Positions 39,801-49,821 of a DNA stretch of 64,000 nucleotides are shown one piece after another (the first letter of the stretch is position 1; each line of letters begins with the position of its first letter). The DNA comes from Phoronis australis (Eukaryota > Phoronida > Phoronidae): positions 65,772 to 129,771 of the forward strand of contig NMRA01000465.1 in NCBI GenBank assembly GCA_002633005.1. The letters run 5' to 3'. Made by a program: the position numbers and the translations under genes. A model generated the notes under the pieces. The model was not told where the DNA came from and ran no database searches. It worked only from the letters and a program-made list of their open reading frames with translations.

Positions 39801-42800
39801 GCTACAACACTGCCAAACGCATGGGCGGATCCATGATTTTTAGCTGGGGGGGCAGGGCAGAGTATTAGCCAGGATTTTGCCCGTCAGACATCCGCACCCC
39901 CGAACTGCCAAATGGAATCTGGGAGAGTTTAGGGTGGGGGGCATGGCTCCCTCGACCCCCTCTAAATCCGCCACTGAAACGCGGTTATTATGTGAACCTT
40001 TTCTGATGGCGGTTTTGTTTACAGGTACTTGAACTTCATTAGGGTTGATGGCTGTGGGTACAGCCACAATCGCTGAGATCCATGTCGTTGAGTCTTCTAT
40101 TTTCTCGATCGATGACAGCTTCTTCACGTTTATGAATCCTAGCTTCTACGTTTTTCACGGACTTGGACGGACATTCTGCTGTTGCATAGTTGATTCCAAT
40201 GACACGGTAGTAAGATTTCGAGCTTATTTCCATGGTTTTGCGTGATCTTGCGTAATCTCGCTCTTCTCGCAAGAAACTTGGTCTAGGCATCGCTAGCCTT
40301 GTATAACACCGTCATTCGGCCATGTTTGTGACTTGGTCCACTATTTACTGCCATATCCGTGTCCGATGCACGAACCTGTGTCATTAGGGTCTTTTGGAAA
40401 AGCAAAAAAATATTGTCTTCTGATTGCTTTTACCGCATCCTCTGCACATGCTGCTTTCATAATACTCAGTATCATTTTTTAAATATTAGCACAGTTCCAG
40501 AAATCGCTTTGCATTATATCCAGGTTCTCATTCACTCTCTTGCACATATTCACAAGTAAGACCGAACTTAGGGGAATATGAGACACCTTTGTGTAATGCT
40601 CGAATGTCAGCCAGTGAAGCCATGATTTGAACCCAGGCGTGCGTTCAGTAACGCTAGGACCTACGCTAGGACCTAACTAAAATCTAGCCAAAGTCACGTG
40701 TTCTCATTTAAAATACACGGCAATGTCTCACGTGATATCTCGAAGTCTTGCTTTTTAGCGAGGTCCTAGCGTTATTGAGCAGGAGGCTGGTCTCTCAAGC
40801 AAGAGTCCGGAACTTTAACCACTGAGCCACACTGTCGCTTCAATAATAATACTCAAGCGAACTTAGTTTTGAAACCATTACGGGTCGCAGCTTGTGTAGA
40901 ACAACACGACGACGGAGACCGGATCCAATGATGACGCCATGCAAAATGTTTAATGTTTGCGTTTACGTCTTGATAAAAAGCACAGAAATTGAAGAAGAAA
41001 TGTTAAATGTACCATACCAAAATTTTTGGTAACCAAATCCTAGCATTTATGGCCATGGTGTGAGTTATTTTTCATTTTATAAAATTATATTAAACCATGT
41101 TTTTGTCCTTCAATTTCTTTGTTGCTCTCCGAGTCAGCAAGTTAGTTATCTCCTATTCGGAACACCTCAGATATTTTCGGAGCATCTCGGATATTTCCGT
41201 AGCCTCAAATTTCCCCTCGGAGCATCTGGAACACCTCGGGCTTTCCCGCAATCCCATATCCCTCGGATGCATTTCACGTAAGCCCATATGCGAACTTAGT
41301 AAGAACTGCAAGTCGTGTGGCTTTCAAAATGGGGTATGCCGTCAAAAGTGCCGGAATACCTCCGCGGTAACTGAGCACGGACTGGGAATGACTTAGTATA
41401 TGTATTTGATACTTGCTGAGTATATAGTCATGGTTTCAACCGGCTGTTGACCAAATCCTTTTGCTGCGTAGATATAGAACACCTCCGAGGGATAATTTAA
41501 CGCTACGAAAATACCAAATGTGTTTCTGATGCACCTGAATATGAAATTCATCTCAGGATGGCCGATGTTCGTGGATACCTGTTGTGCTGGGTATCAGGAG
41601 TTCTCCTTCAAGTCCACAGCGCACGTGCAGCAAACTTTCCTATCAGCGAAACTACATATCGTTTGAAATTTACAAAATGGCTAACTAAAATATTGGTAAC
41701 TTTCGATTGAGAATGTTTATATGTTGTTCACGTTGAAGAAAGGTGTGTTTAAGAATCAATATTCTAAGGATTGTTACAATAATACCGTCAGGTCAAAAGC
41801 TCTACAAGGGAAACGGTATCATCACAGACATCACATATAGCGTTGATCCTGCGCGTCATCTCTCAGCGGTTCCCATTGAAGTCATCAAGGACGGGTGAGT
41901 AGCCATGGTAACTGCCTATCACAACAAAAACACGACAAGGTTGGCTTGCGGGTGACTTTCTTTCTTTCAAATTTGAGTCTCTTGTCCATTTAATACATGC
42001 ATTCCGTCACGGTAAATAAGAACTATACAAATAACAAATATGCTAATTTAAGTGTTGTAATCCGGGCTGGTGTCCTTGTTGTGACACCATCAGCTTCAGT
42101 TGCAATTGAGCTAGAGATCACCTGCAACTGTATTGTCAATCCGGCCAATAATTTCCCTATTCTCAGTCAGACTCATGTATTCGTCGTTTAGTCATTCCTG
42201 GCCTTGTGCTGCATTGTACACATGTGTCTGTTTGTGGTTGTTGTTTATTTTATTTTATTTTTTTTACCGCCATCGCTCGCAGGCAGGCTATATATTTTGT
42301 CAATATTACGATTTGCGAGCCATGTAGACAATGACGACCGTCTCTAGTTAAACTACAGTCGGTGGAGCTCCTACAGGCGCTTCTTACGTCGGAAGTTTTT
42401 CCGTGAATGATACCTCATACAAAACATCAAGTCACGTTATTATAAATACCTTTTGCATGTAGAGGGACGTCTTAGGAGGCCATCGAGGTTTTTAATTCCT
42501 TCCAACTCTAACAAATACTCCCGTTATCAAACTTTTTCTTCGAGCAGGCCCCCTTTCAGTTCCGAAAATCAGTATCTCGTCATTTTTACATCGCGTATGC
42601 CAGGGGATATGACGTCATACCACCTGCAGCGCGCAGTGTTAAAANGGTAACCAACTCCCCCTTGTGTACGTTTTGTAAGACTGAACCTGAGACTTTGCTT
42701 CACTTATACTGGCAATGTGATGTTGTTCAAAATTTTTGGAACAACGTTGAAGGTTGGGTTAGAAGCAAAACTAATATTTCCCTTGGTACAAATGTGCTTA

Positions 42801-45644
42801 CAGTTTTCTTTGGAAACAGATGTAGAAGCCAGCCAATTCAAAATTTAATCCTGTGTCTCAGCAAGTTCCATTTATATAAGCAACGTCTCAAGGGTAAACC
42901 TCCAAATTTAATTGTATTAACAAAAGAAATTAACAGTTATTACTCCAGTGAAAAACATATTTATTCAAAAAATTTACAAATGGAAAAATTTACAAACAGG
43001 TGGTCACAAATGCATAATTTGATAGCAATGTAAGGATATTTTATCATTCCAAAATACTCTCCCCCCTCCTTTTTTTTCAGAGCCATATACTACTATATTG
43101 TCTTGTATGTTTTTGTTTTCTTTGTTAAATCTATTTCAAAATCCGGTTCACGTATATTTTTAACTTAGTAAACTTTATTTTCATTGAATTGTAAAGTAAG
43201 GCAAGGGAATCCCAGACCTTTGTCCTTACTTATGTTGAACTGGGAGAATAAAAAAATTTAAAAAAAAATAAAAAAAAATGGCGTTTTACTGATTTTGGGA
43301 ACTGAACTAGGGACTGCTCGAAAAAAAAGTTTGACAACAGGAGTATTTCGTCGAGTTGGAAGGAATTAAATACGCCGACGGTTTCCTAAGGTGTCCAGCT
43401 ATGCGCAAAGGGTGCTTATAACAACGTACCTTTGATTTTTTTATAAGTGTATGGCATAATTCGCCGAAAAGCTACCGGCGTATGAAGCGCCTATCATTCA
43501 GTGCTCTCTAACCGTCTCGCATCGACACCGATTGGGTGGCCTCTTATGAGGTTTCGTTGAAATGTTCTGTCATATTTGAGGTGCTCAACTGGAAATGACG
43601 GAAGTACAAGAGACGTTGCTCAGCAAACTGGATTGCACATAAAGGGCGTGACCTACATAAAGTCCACGAAAATGAAAGCCCTCTTATTCGATGTTGACAC
43701 ACACACGCAAGTGACAGTTCACGTGCGCGTCGTTCTCTGTGCCGCATTAAATGATCAGCGATGCCAACCGGTAAGGCATAAAATAGCCGTGGAGCTTAAC
43801 TGGAATAGAGTGATGTTTTACACTTTTAATCTGTGTTCCATTTCCATTGCATTATTGGCGGATCCCTAGGGTATAACAGGTCTACGGGGACCTCGTTCTT
43901 CTTACCACCATGAGCTCGAGGCAGTTATTCGCTGTACAAACTGACACGTGATGAAAAGATCTGCTCGCCGCGAATAGGCTCCTCCTTTACTGAACTTCGC
44001 TTTCGCGTAGGTAGAAAAATGCATTCCGATCGACCGATCTACTTTACAAAATGTCGGGTTGACAATTGACCCTTCTGCCAATTTCTTGGTGTCAGCATTG
44101 CTAATCAAAATGCAATAATGTAAGTTTGCTTGATTTAAAATGATGAATTACACAGCAGTTAGGACATGAAGTAGTGACTATATATTACATTTTCATGTGA
44201 AAAGGCAGGAGAAGTGCTTGACACTTGAACTGCATTGTGGGTAAGGGCTTTCAGGTGAGGGTGATGCAGTGAGCTTTCTGGACAGGCGTATTGGAGGTGT
44301 TTTCAGTCTGTTCTGTGTAAATAGAACATCGGTTTTTAACAGGACATTGTATATACTTATTAACGAAGGCATATATATAATTTCGAACTACATTTGCAGC
44401 TGATCGTGTAAAATCGCTTAAAAATCTTGTAACTAGATGCAAAAAACTAACATTTCAATAATCATACTTGTCCATAGGATTTTTCGTTTTGTTCACGGGA
44501 ATTAGCTCGTTATCAGTGCAGGAGTTGACGACCAATCACAAATACAATTTCCACAGACTTTAATCAATTTTGTTGGAATAGAATCATTTGTTGCGGCAAC
44601 TTGAGGGTCAACAGTGTGAAACGGTTCTGTCGCTTCCGTAGTTGGATGACCATTTCCCTTCAGGAGTCTCAAGTATGCTTGTGACATTGTTATTACGCAC
44701 CAACGCCAGATCCAACCATCAACCGTCCTGTGCAATATTATTTAAAAATAAATAGGTACCAGGGTTTTCCGTAGATTAGCCAGTGGCGGATCTAGGATAC
44801 CATGAGAGGGGGGGGGGCAACATGCGAAGATGACGTCTCGGGGAATTGGGCAAAGCGTGATTGTGTTTGCAGCAGAGACCCGAATGTTGCNCAAAAAAAA
44901 ACGAGAACGCCGCGGTCCGGGTTCTGAGCCCTACCCCTTCTCCGCTACCGGTCCTTGTGCACCATTTTCTCACGCTTTGCGCTGTTGCTGTTCCACTTTG
45001 CTTGCGGGGGGAGCCCGGCCCCCCCCCTGGGCCGAAGAAACGCCCATTGGCGTTTATTCGGAAAATTATGTCAAATACACGCCCATGGGCGTTTATTTGG
45101 TGTTGCTAAATCGCCGGTATTTGTGTCTACATTGGTATATCGTTGTGTACGCAGGTAGATTGTAACGCTCAGCGGGCAGCTGGCAGAAGGCGCCGAGACG
45201 CAGAGAAGGGCTTTGATGTTGCCTTTGCAAGTACTCCTTTGACGATTCGCAAAGGTAGAATGTTCAATTTGACCTATGACTATCACTTTTTGTTCAATAG
45301 AATGAAATATGCAGTTATTTACATCTGTCTACTGTAGCTAAACATCACTGCTTCTTTGATTGGACCCCAACAACTAGCGTCAACCCACCACTGCTATCTG
45401 TGAAGTGCACATGTAGTCTACTCGACCGTCTTCATCTTTTGTAGCTCCCACGAAGCCGTCAAATGCCAAAGACCCCGTTACCACCACCCCGACTTTGACC
45501 TCCGTCTACACTATTATAATCACGACGCTTGCGGCGCTCGTTTTGATTGCTTCACTTTTGGTGTATGTTGTCAACAAGAGAATGCAAAGAACTAACAGAG
45601 ATACATGCCACGTGGTGCCAAATGATAAACATATCAACCAGTAG
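30843..45644 (+). CDS. ZP-domain type I membrane protein, paralogue B (376 aa, 9 coding exons)
   Basis: Tandem paralogue of the gene at 17233-26896, with the same predicted role as a furin-processed ZP-domain protein. Exons: 30843-30887, 32080-32101, 35189-35361, 36565-36734, 38501-38628, 41792-41894, 43581-43770, 45155-45254 and 45445-45644; total 1131 nt, in frame. Internal exons 2, 3, 4, 5 and 7 have exactly the same lengths as in paralogue A (22, 173, 170, 128, 190); exons 6 and 8 differ by one codon. The signal peptide MKILQVAILAITCY starts the protein. ZP-N cysteines are 27, 59, 77 and 117; ZP-C cysteines are 215, 267, 275 and 280. The furin site AGRRRR is at 286-291, and the transmembrane helix is at about 331-353. 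The ATG again directly follows an acceptor-like ctacag. The introns are longer than in A because of insertions. Confidence 0.93.
34036..34275. mobile_element. Symmetric fold-back element with two tRNA-like half-cores
   Basis: Arms around 34036-34110 and 34200-34275 are inverse copies with the shared motifs gtaagaa, catat(a)ttggtcac, cacgtgacct and agtctgaaaagat. The centre holds two facing tRNA-like T-arm segments (ccgaccgggcctcgaac and ggttgtagacccggtaggg). The same core motif order occurs at 10735-10915 and 28928-29197. It lies in an intron of ZP gene B. Confidence 0.7.
34599..34743. repeat. Incomplete TGCGCGCACCCA element ending in a T run and N gap
   Basis: It begins tgcgcgcaccca like the MITE at 24484-24713 and shares the ggcaaagtgggcaaaaagg segment. 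It then runs into poly-T and seven unknown bases (34737-34743), where the assembly is interrupted. Confidence 0.6.
35440..35610. repeat. Double copy of the CTATAGCCCCC repeat
   Basis: Two head-to-tail units each read cactgaaaaaat, then gctatagcccc or gctatatagccccc, then a C-rich stretch and a gc(a/g)ccgcc end. They are inverse to 19340-19420 and 28776-28880. Intronic in ZP gene B, about 80 bases after exon 3. Confidence 0.65.
37347..37893 (+). mobile_element. Mutator-like non-autonomous element with perfect 9-bp target duplication
   Basis: A 547-bp element with 20-bp perfect terminal inverted repeats beginning CTCGCTGGTTCCC. It is flanked on both sides by gggaaacac (37338-37346 and 37894-37902). 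A 9-bp duplication is the hallmark of the Mutator/MULE superfamily. Inside, on the plus strand from 37428, a reading frame of about 57 codons starts MADCERFLALSCKW. The truncated copy at 27957-28470 retains the same start region, with many replacements and a changed stop. No transposase domain is visible. It lies in ZP-B intron 4. Confidence 0.82.
39140..39373 (+). other. Unrecognised 77-codon open frame in ZP-B intron 5
   Basis: Starts MTYGLRPRSKRDYSN and is rich in Arg, Lys and Ala. It has no splice partner that I can see and no domain I recognise. It could be a relic of a mobile-element protein or chance. I list it only because its composition is unlike the other chance frames nearby. Confidence 0.2.
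39820..39976. mobile_element. Short copy of the CAGTGGCGGA element with 5-bp target duplication
   Basis: Termini are catgggcggatcca and the inverse of cagtggcggattta. It is flanked by aaacg on both sides (39815-39819 and 39977-39981). The interior is the shared family segment read in the opposite orientation (gccgaactgccaaatgga type). Non-coding, in ZP-B intron 5. Confidence 0.75.
40610..40840 (-). mobile_element. tRNA-derived SINE-like sequence split by a MITE
   Basis: Read on the minus strand, 40840-40783 gives an A box (TGGCTCAGTGG) and 40639-40610 gives a B box (GGTTCAAATC). Together they form a tRNA-like sequence with complementary ends (cagtg/cactg). The middle, about 40640-40782, is a palindromic MITE with termini like tgcgttcagtaacgctaggacc and internal cacgtg. 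Removing it restores a continuous tRNA-like unit. The long arm after the anticodon region resembles a class II tRNA. It is a derived repeat, not a working tRNA gene. Confidence 0.65.
42363..43495. repeat. Long fold-back repeat split by a LINE insertion
   Basis: The left arm (about 42363-42644) and right arm (about 43275-43495) are inverse copies. Each holds the gcgcct end, the cttttcg / gccgaaaagct motif, cataa, ttccaac / gttggaag, and the tactcccgttatcaaactttttcttcgagca segment or its inverse. It is the same family as in NOG1 intron 1. The LINE fragment at 42646-43279 lies between the arms. Confidence 0.75.
42646..43279 (+). mobile_element. 5'-truncated LINE: end of ORF2 and A-rich tail
   Basis: An open frame ending at the stop 43031-43033 encodes the C-terminal end of a non-LTR retrotransposon ORF2 protein. 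It has the typical cysteine-histidine motif CTFCKTEPETLLHLYWQC at its start, followed by about 110 residues. The reverse transcriptase and endonuclease parts are absent. A short 3' UTR and an A-rich tail follow (43251-43279). It joins the surrounding fold-back repeat at an A-rich target on both sides, as expected for target-primed insertion. The left junction coincides with an N at 42645, so its exact end is unsure. Confidence 0.85.
44775..44825 (+). repeat. Left-end fragment of the CAGTGGCGGA element
   Basis: The terminal motif cagtggcggatctagg followed by a long G run matches the left end of 14530-14836. The rest of the element is not recognisable. It lies in the last large intron of ZP gene B. 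Confidence 0.5.
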
Positions 45645-45918
45645 ATAATAGACATGTCCTACGATCTTGCTCAAATTACACTGAATTTCTAATATGACAT
45701 TTATCCATAGAGTTTCGTGTATAATTCATACTCGAGAGGGGTGCTTATTTAAACGATTAGTGGTTTTTATTATTACATAGTGCACTATTACAATCTGGCC
45801 CTATGTCTTTATGCTATCCCCATCGCTCATCCTGCTTTATCGATACCTCATGGCGCTGATGTACACCGTATACACACATGAACTTAAAAGAACATGGTTA
45901 GTCTACAATTAATTTATT

Positions 45919-45924
45919 AATAAA
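45919..45924 (+). terminator. Candidate polyadenylation signal for ZP-B
   Basis: AATAAA lies about 275 bases after the ZP-B stop codon, in AT-rich sequence. It is a plausible transcript end but unsupported otherwise. Confidence 0.35.
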
Positions 45925-46916
45925 TATACCTTTATGTTTGTAGTGAATAGTCTTCTACTTCAGCTGTGTTGGTTTTGACCATTTTAAGTGGTCGGGTATA
46001 ACGTACCGCAGTTTGATAACCAGTTCTTTCCACTGAATAACGGGCATTAAACTGGTTCTCAAAATATTTGCACCTTATATCCGACTATTACCGAATAACG
46101 TAATACGGAGACATGCCGCCTAACGGTTGGTGTTGTAGTGAGGTAGATGGGCCGCCTTGTTTTATTGATACTGAAATGGCAGCCTTGATTGCTTCAAACA
46201 AATGTCGGTTTATCTACACTTTAATCATCTAGTCTGATTTCCTAGAATTTGCTAAAATACGAGTCGTTTAAATAAAATTCCAACGTTTTAGGTTTGACCA
46301 CTACCCTGTGTCTAATCTTTATACTCGAAATAAAACTCCTAGTTATATTTAGAGATTTCAGTTCTACATGTACAGGTACTTAAATCTCGAGTCAACCCAG
46401 AATTGTTAAAAATAATTTCGAATTCCGTTTAAAAAGGATTAGACTCTGGGCTCAGAGCAATGAAATGGCAAAATCTGGCGTGTTTCGTAATTTCATACAA
46501 ATCACCGATTCCTAAGAAAGGCTGATAGTCAAAGTTAATTGAAATCGAGATGGCCACCTCTTAAGCTGCCTCGATCGTTGCCGTATGCGCCATCAAATTC
46601 AAGCTGGCTTGAAAACGTAAAAGGTTCTTGAGTGTTTGTGCAAAAAAAGAGGCGAAAAGCCGAACCCGATTGGGGGAGTAATTTCTCTAGAATAGCATTT
46701 GGGAACGAAATCGAGCGCTGGACTACTGTGTGAGATGGGCTGAGCATTTCCAAAAAAATGTGAGGACGTTAATCTGTTCAACATACACATTCGCTCTGTA
46801 CATGATCACTCACCGGAATTCACACCCCCGACAGATCTGATCGACGGACAACCAGCTCTTCATGAACAATGTTTTCATGAAATATTATTCTTAGAATTCT
46901 TCATTAGGAAAATGGT

Positions 46917-46965
46917 ACATATCTATATCTATGTTTATATCTACATGTATATCTATATCTATGTC
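46917..46965. repeat. ATATCT microsatellite
   Basis: Imperfect hexanucleotide repeat of tatatc, tatgtt and ctacat variants. Confidence 0.8.
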
Positions 46966-49330
46966 TAATTGTGCTGTTGTAAATCACCGCGTTGGTTTTG
47001 TGATATTCAGAAATAGTCAGATTTCAAGTTCTTCAAATTTTCACCTTTTCGATGGCGGTCAACACTACCAACTGATAGAGCTATATCATCAAAAACCTGC
47101 CATGACAAAAGTGGCAATTAATTTCATCATGAGGGGACCTACCTTAATAGGAGAGGTTGTAAAGTTGGGCTCCACTCTGTGAGCGGTCCTTAAGAAGAAA
47201 GAAAGTAAATAAAATGGTGGCCATGAATGTGGACACCAACAGGACTCCTTCAATAACTGGACAGGGCTTTAGTATGAAAGGAAACGTAAATACCAAACGG
47301 GAAATAAACGGCAGTTGCTGCTATAATCAGGAGCAGGCAGGTTGTCACCTTCACATCAAGTTATAATTATTCCTTGTTACAGAGGGCCCCTCGAGAAATG
47401 CAACGTGTGGGACAATTTGTGTTGTGTATAGCAAGTTTTCTCTGACTTTTTCGAAGTACATGCATGTATAATTTACGTGATTTGAACTGCAAAAACTTGG
47501 GCTTCCACAAACAAAAATGCACTGACCCGACCAATACAATAAATATACATACCCAGAAAGCGCCAAGAGGCATTCTATTTGGGTTATACAGTACAAAACA
47601 AAGATATCTATATACCATGATACACAATTATCAAAATGAGAAACTGATGTTAAGATTACAATGATATGTTTTAAATATAAGTATGATCATGACAAATATG
47701 AATATATCATTGTCATAACAATAAGTGATGTTACAGTTAAAGTGATGATTCGTAAATAAACAAATCAATACCATGTTATCGACAAACACAAAGAGATTTA
47801 ATATTAAAAGGAAATTTTTGAAACAATTTCGAATAAAACATTACTTACATTTAAGCCGAGATTTTTAAAACATTTTACAGAAAAATAATTTTGTTATATA
47901 TTTGTGGAAGATCTTAAAATTTTTTTGTAAACATTGGGGGTATTATTGTGACGGACCTGCTTCATTCTAAGTCACTTAACGTCGTTTTTATGACAAATCT
48001 CGTCAGGAGAAAATCGACTCGTTACAATTAATTCCAGTTTAGTTCGTATTCCCAACAGTACCGGTTTTCAGAGGGCTTGCGATACCAATCTTTCTTTTTG
48101 TTAATCGCCAAGCTCAGTCTTTTTTCCGATGTCACGACGCAATCGCCAATTATCTACTACGCTGAATAGACAACGTATCAACTTCGTGATACCAGCGGCG
48201 AACGGTGACGTTGGTTTGTTCCAGTTGATGTAGGTATAAAGTTCTAGCCCTGGAAGTCCAACTTCTCGACCCACAAGACCAATATATTCTATTACTAGAG
48301 CTTAAGCCACTTGATTAGCCGCGAGAGTATGCACTGTGAATTTCCGACTGTCTATTCGAACAAGTTTTGATCTAGTGTTTTAGCTATTAAATCAAGCTTG
48401 ATGTCATTGCTTCAGTTTTCATTTTGACACTTTTGTTCATTCACCAGGACCCTTGAGCTAACGCTTCTAGGCAACCAGCGATTTCCGGCAAAATTAGCCA
48501 ACAAACAGGACCGTTACACTGACCAGTCTTTGTACGAACCGACCCGTGGCCCTCCGGCCGGATACCGGGAACAGTCTGGCCTCCGAGGAGTCTGATATCT
48601 TTTCATCTCCACTCTCACAACAACTTTTGCACAATCTATCAAACAATATGCTATGGCTGTTACTGTGCTTTACAGAAAGAAGTTTACCTTGCACAAATCC
48701 AATCTAACATTTAATGTTGCTGACAGAGTACATTGTTCTTTACCACTTTTAAAATTTTTTACCGCCATCCCGCCACACCATCAAAATGTGACATTTTTTA
48801 CCCCTGGCGACAATGAGATATTACCACATACGAGCTACATAGCACTCTGTTGCTCTTCGACTAAAAACGTGACGTTTCATTTTTTTGGAGGCGCCGCAAT
48901 TGTGCATTCGACTTGAAAAAAACGCACACTTTTCGGAGTAACGTCGCCCATTCAACAAAAGTAAATGCCTGGACTTGCGTGTTGCGCCGCGAACGTTTCC
49001 ACCCATCACATGATGATGTCTATGGTTCCGGGCCCTTGCGTTTTGGCATAATTAAATTCATAAACTAAACATCATTTCTCATACCTGACAAGTTTAAAAA
49101 ATATTGTTTTTTACCAAGAATGTTACGAAAATGCGAATAACAACAGCTCAGTGTTTAACCAGAAAGGTTAAACGAAAGAAATAATTTCAATGATTAAAAA
49201 GATTTCTACTCTATCAAGACAAAGATTTCAGAATATGGGTCTCTCACAGTTGCTGTGAAAAAATTATTCAGGCAAACATCCAAAGCTTTACACCTTTATA
49301 TATTAATTGGACCTTTTGGTGCGCTTTGAT

Positions 49331-49476
49331 GTAGAGGCGGGCCAAGGGGGCCATGTCCCCACTAAAATTCTCCCAAATTCCCTTTGGCAGTTCGGGGGTG
49401 CGAATGTCTGACGGGCGAAATCCTGGCTAATACTCTGCCTTGGGTCCTCCTAACTCAAAAACCTGGATCCGCCCCT
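49331..49476. repeat. Degenerate copy of the CAGTGGCGGA element
   Basis: Right end cctggatccgcccctg and the shared interior tttggcagttcgggggtgcgaatgtctgac are clear. The left end (tagaggcgggcc) is decayed, and no target duplication is visible. Confidence 0.6.
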
Positions 49477-49584
49477 GGTTCTTCAGTAAAAATTCAGAAT
49501 GCAATTCGGGAGTTGAGGTGGGTTTTAAGATCCTAGCGGCGAAGAAACGAAGCACCGTAATACGGCGGGAAACATCATGCAAGA

Positions 49585-49700
49585 GCATGCGCACTATACC
49601 ATGTATTTCCCGCGGTTAATGATCACGTGTCTATGTTTATTTATTAGCCTGCGGCAACAAAGAGGCCGTGTGCAGCTTTGTGCAATCTGATTGGCTGAAC
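49585..49700 (+). promoter_or_regulatory. Candidate promoter motifs of the zinc-finger gene
   Basis: An NRF1-like GCATGCGCAC is at 49585-49594 and an inverted CCAAT box (gattggct) at 49689-49696, within 240 bases of the start codon. No TATA box is evident. A short out-of-frame upstream ATG (49814) precedes the chosen start. Confidence 0.35.
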
Positions 49701-49821
49701 GACACTGTAAACTTGCGATTCATGATTGTATGTCTCCGGCCGGGGTCTCCGGTATTTGATACGGGAAAAACAAAAGAAAATTATTGCGTCTTTTCGTTAG
49801 TTTGCCGTCATATGCACGGCA

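Larger units (their letters stand above)
45645..49821. other. Intergenic region between ZP-B and the zinc-finger gene
   Basis: No gene recognised. It contains a microsatellite of (a/c)tatct units (about 46917-46965), a degenerate CAGTGGCGGA-family copy (49331-49476) and AT-rich sequence. Open frames up to about 87 codons (46931-47182, 47367-47627, 48653-48916) lack domains or conserved features. Confidence 0.5.
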
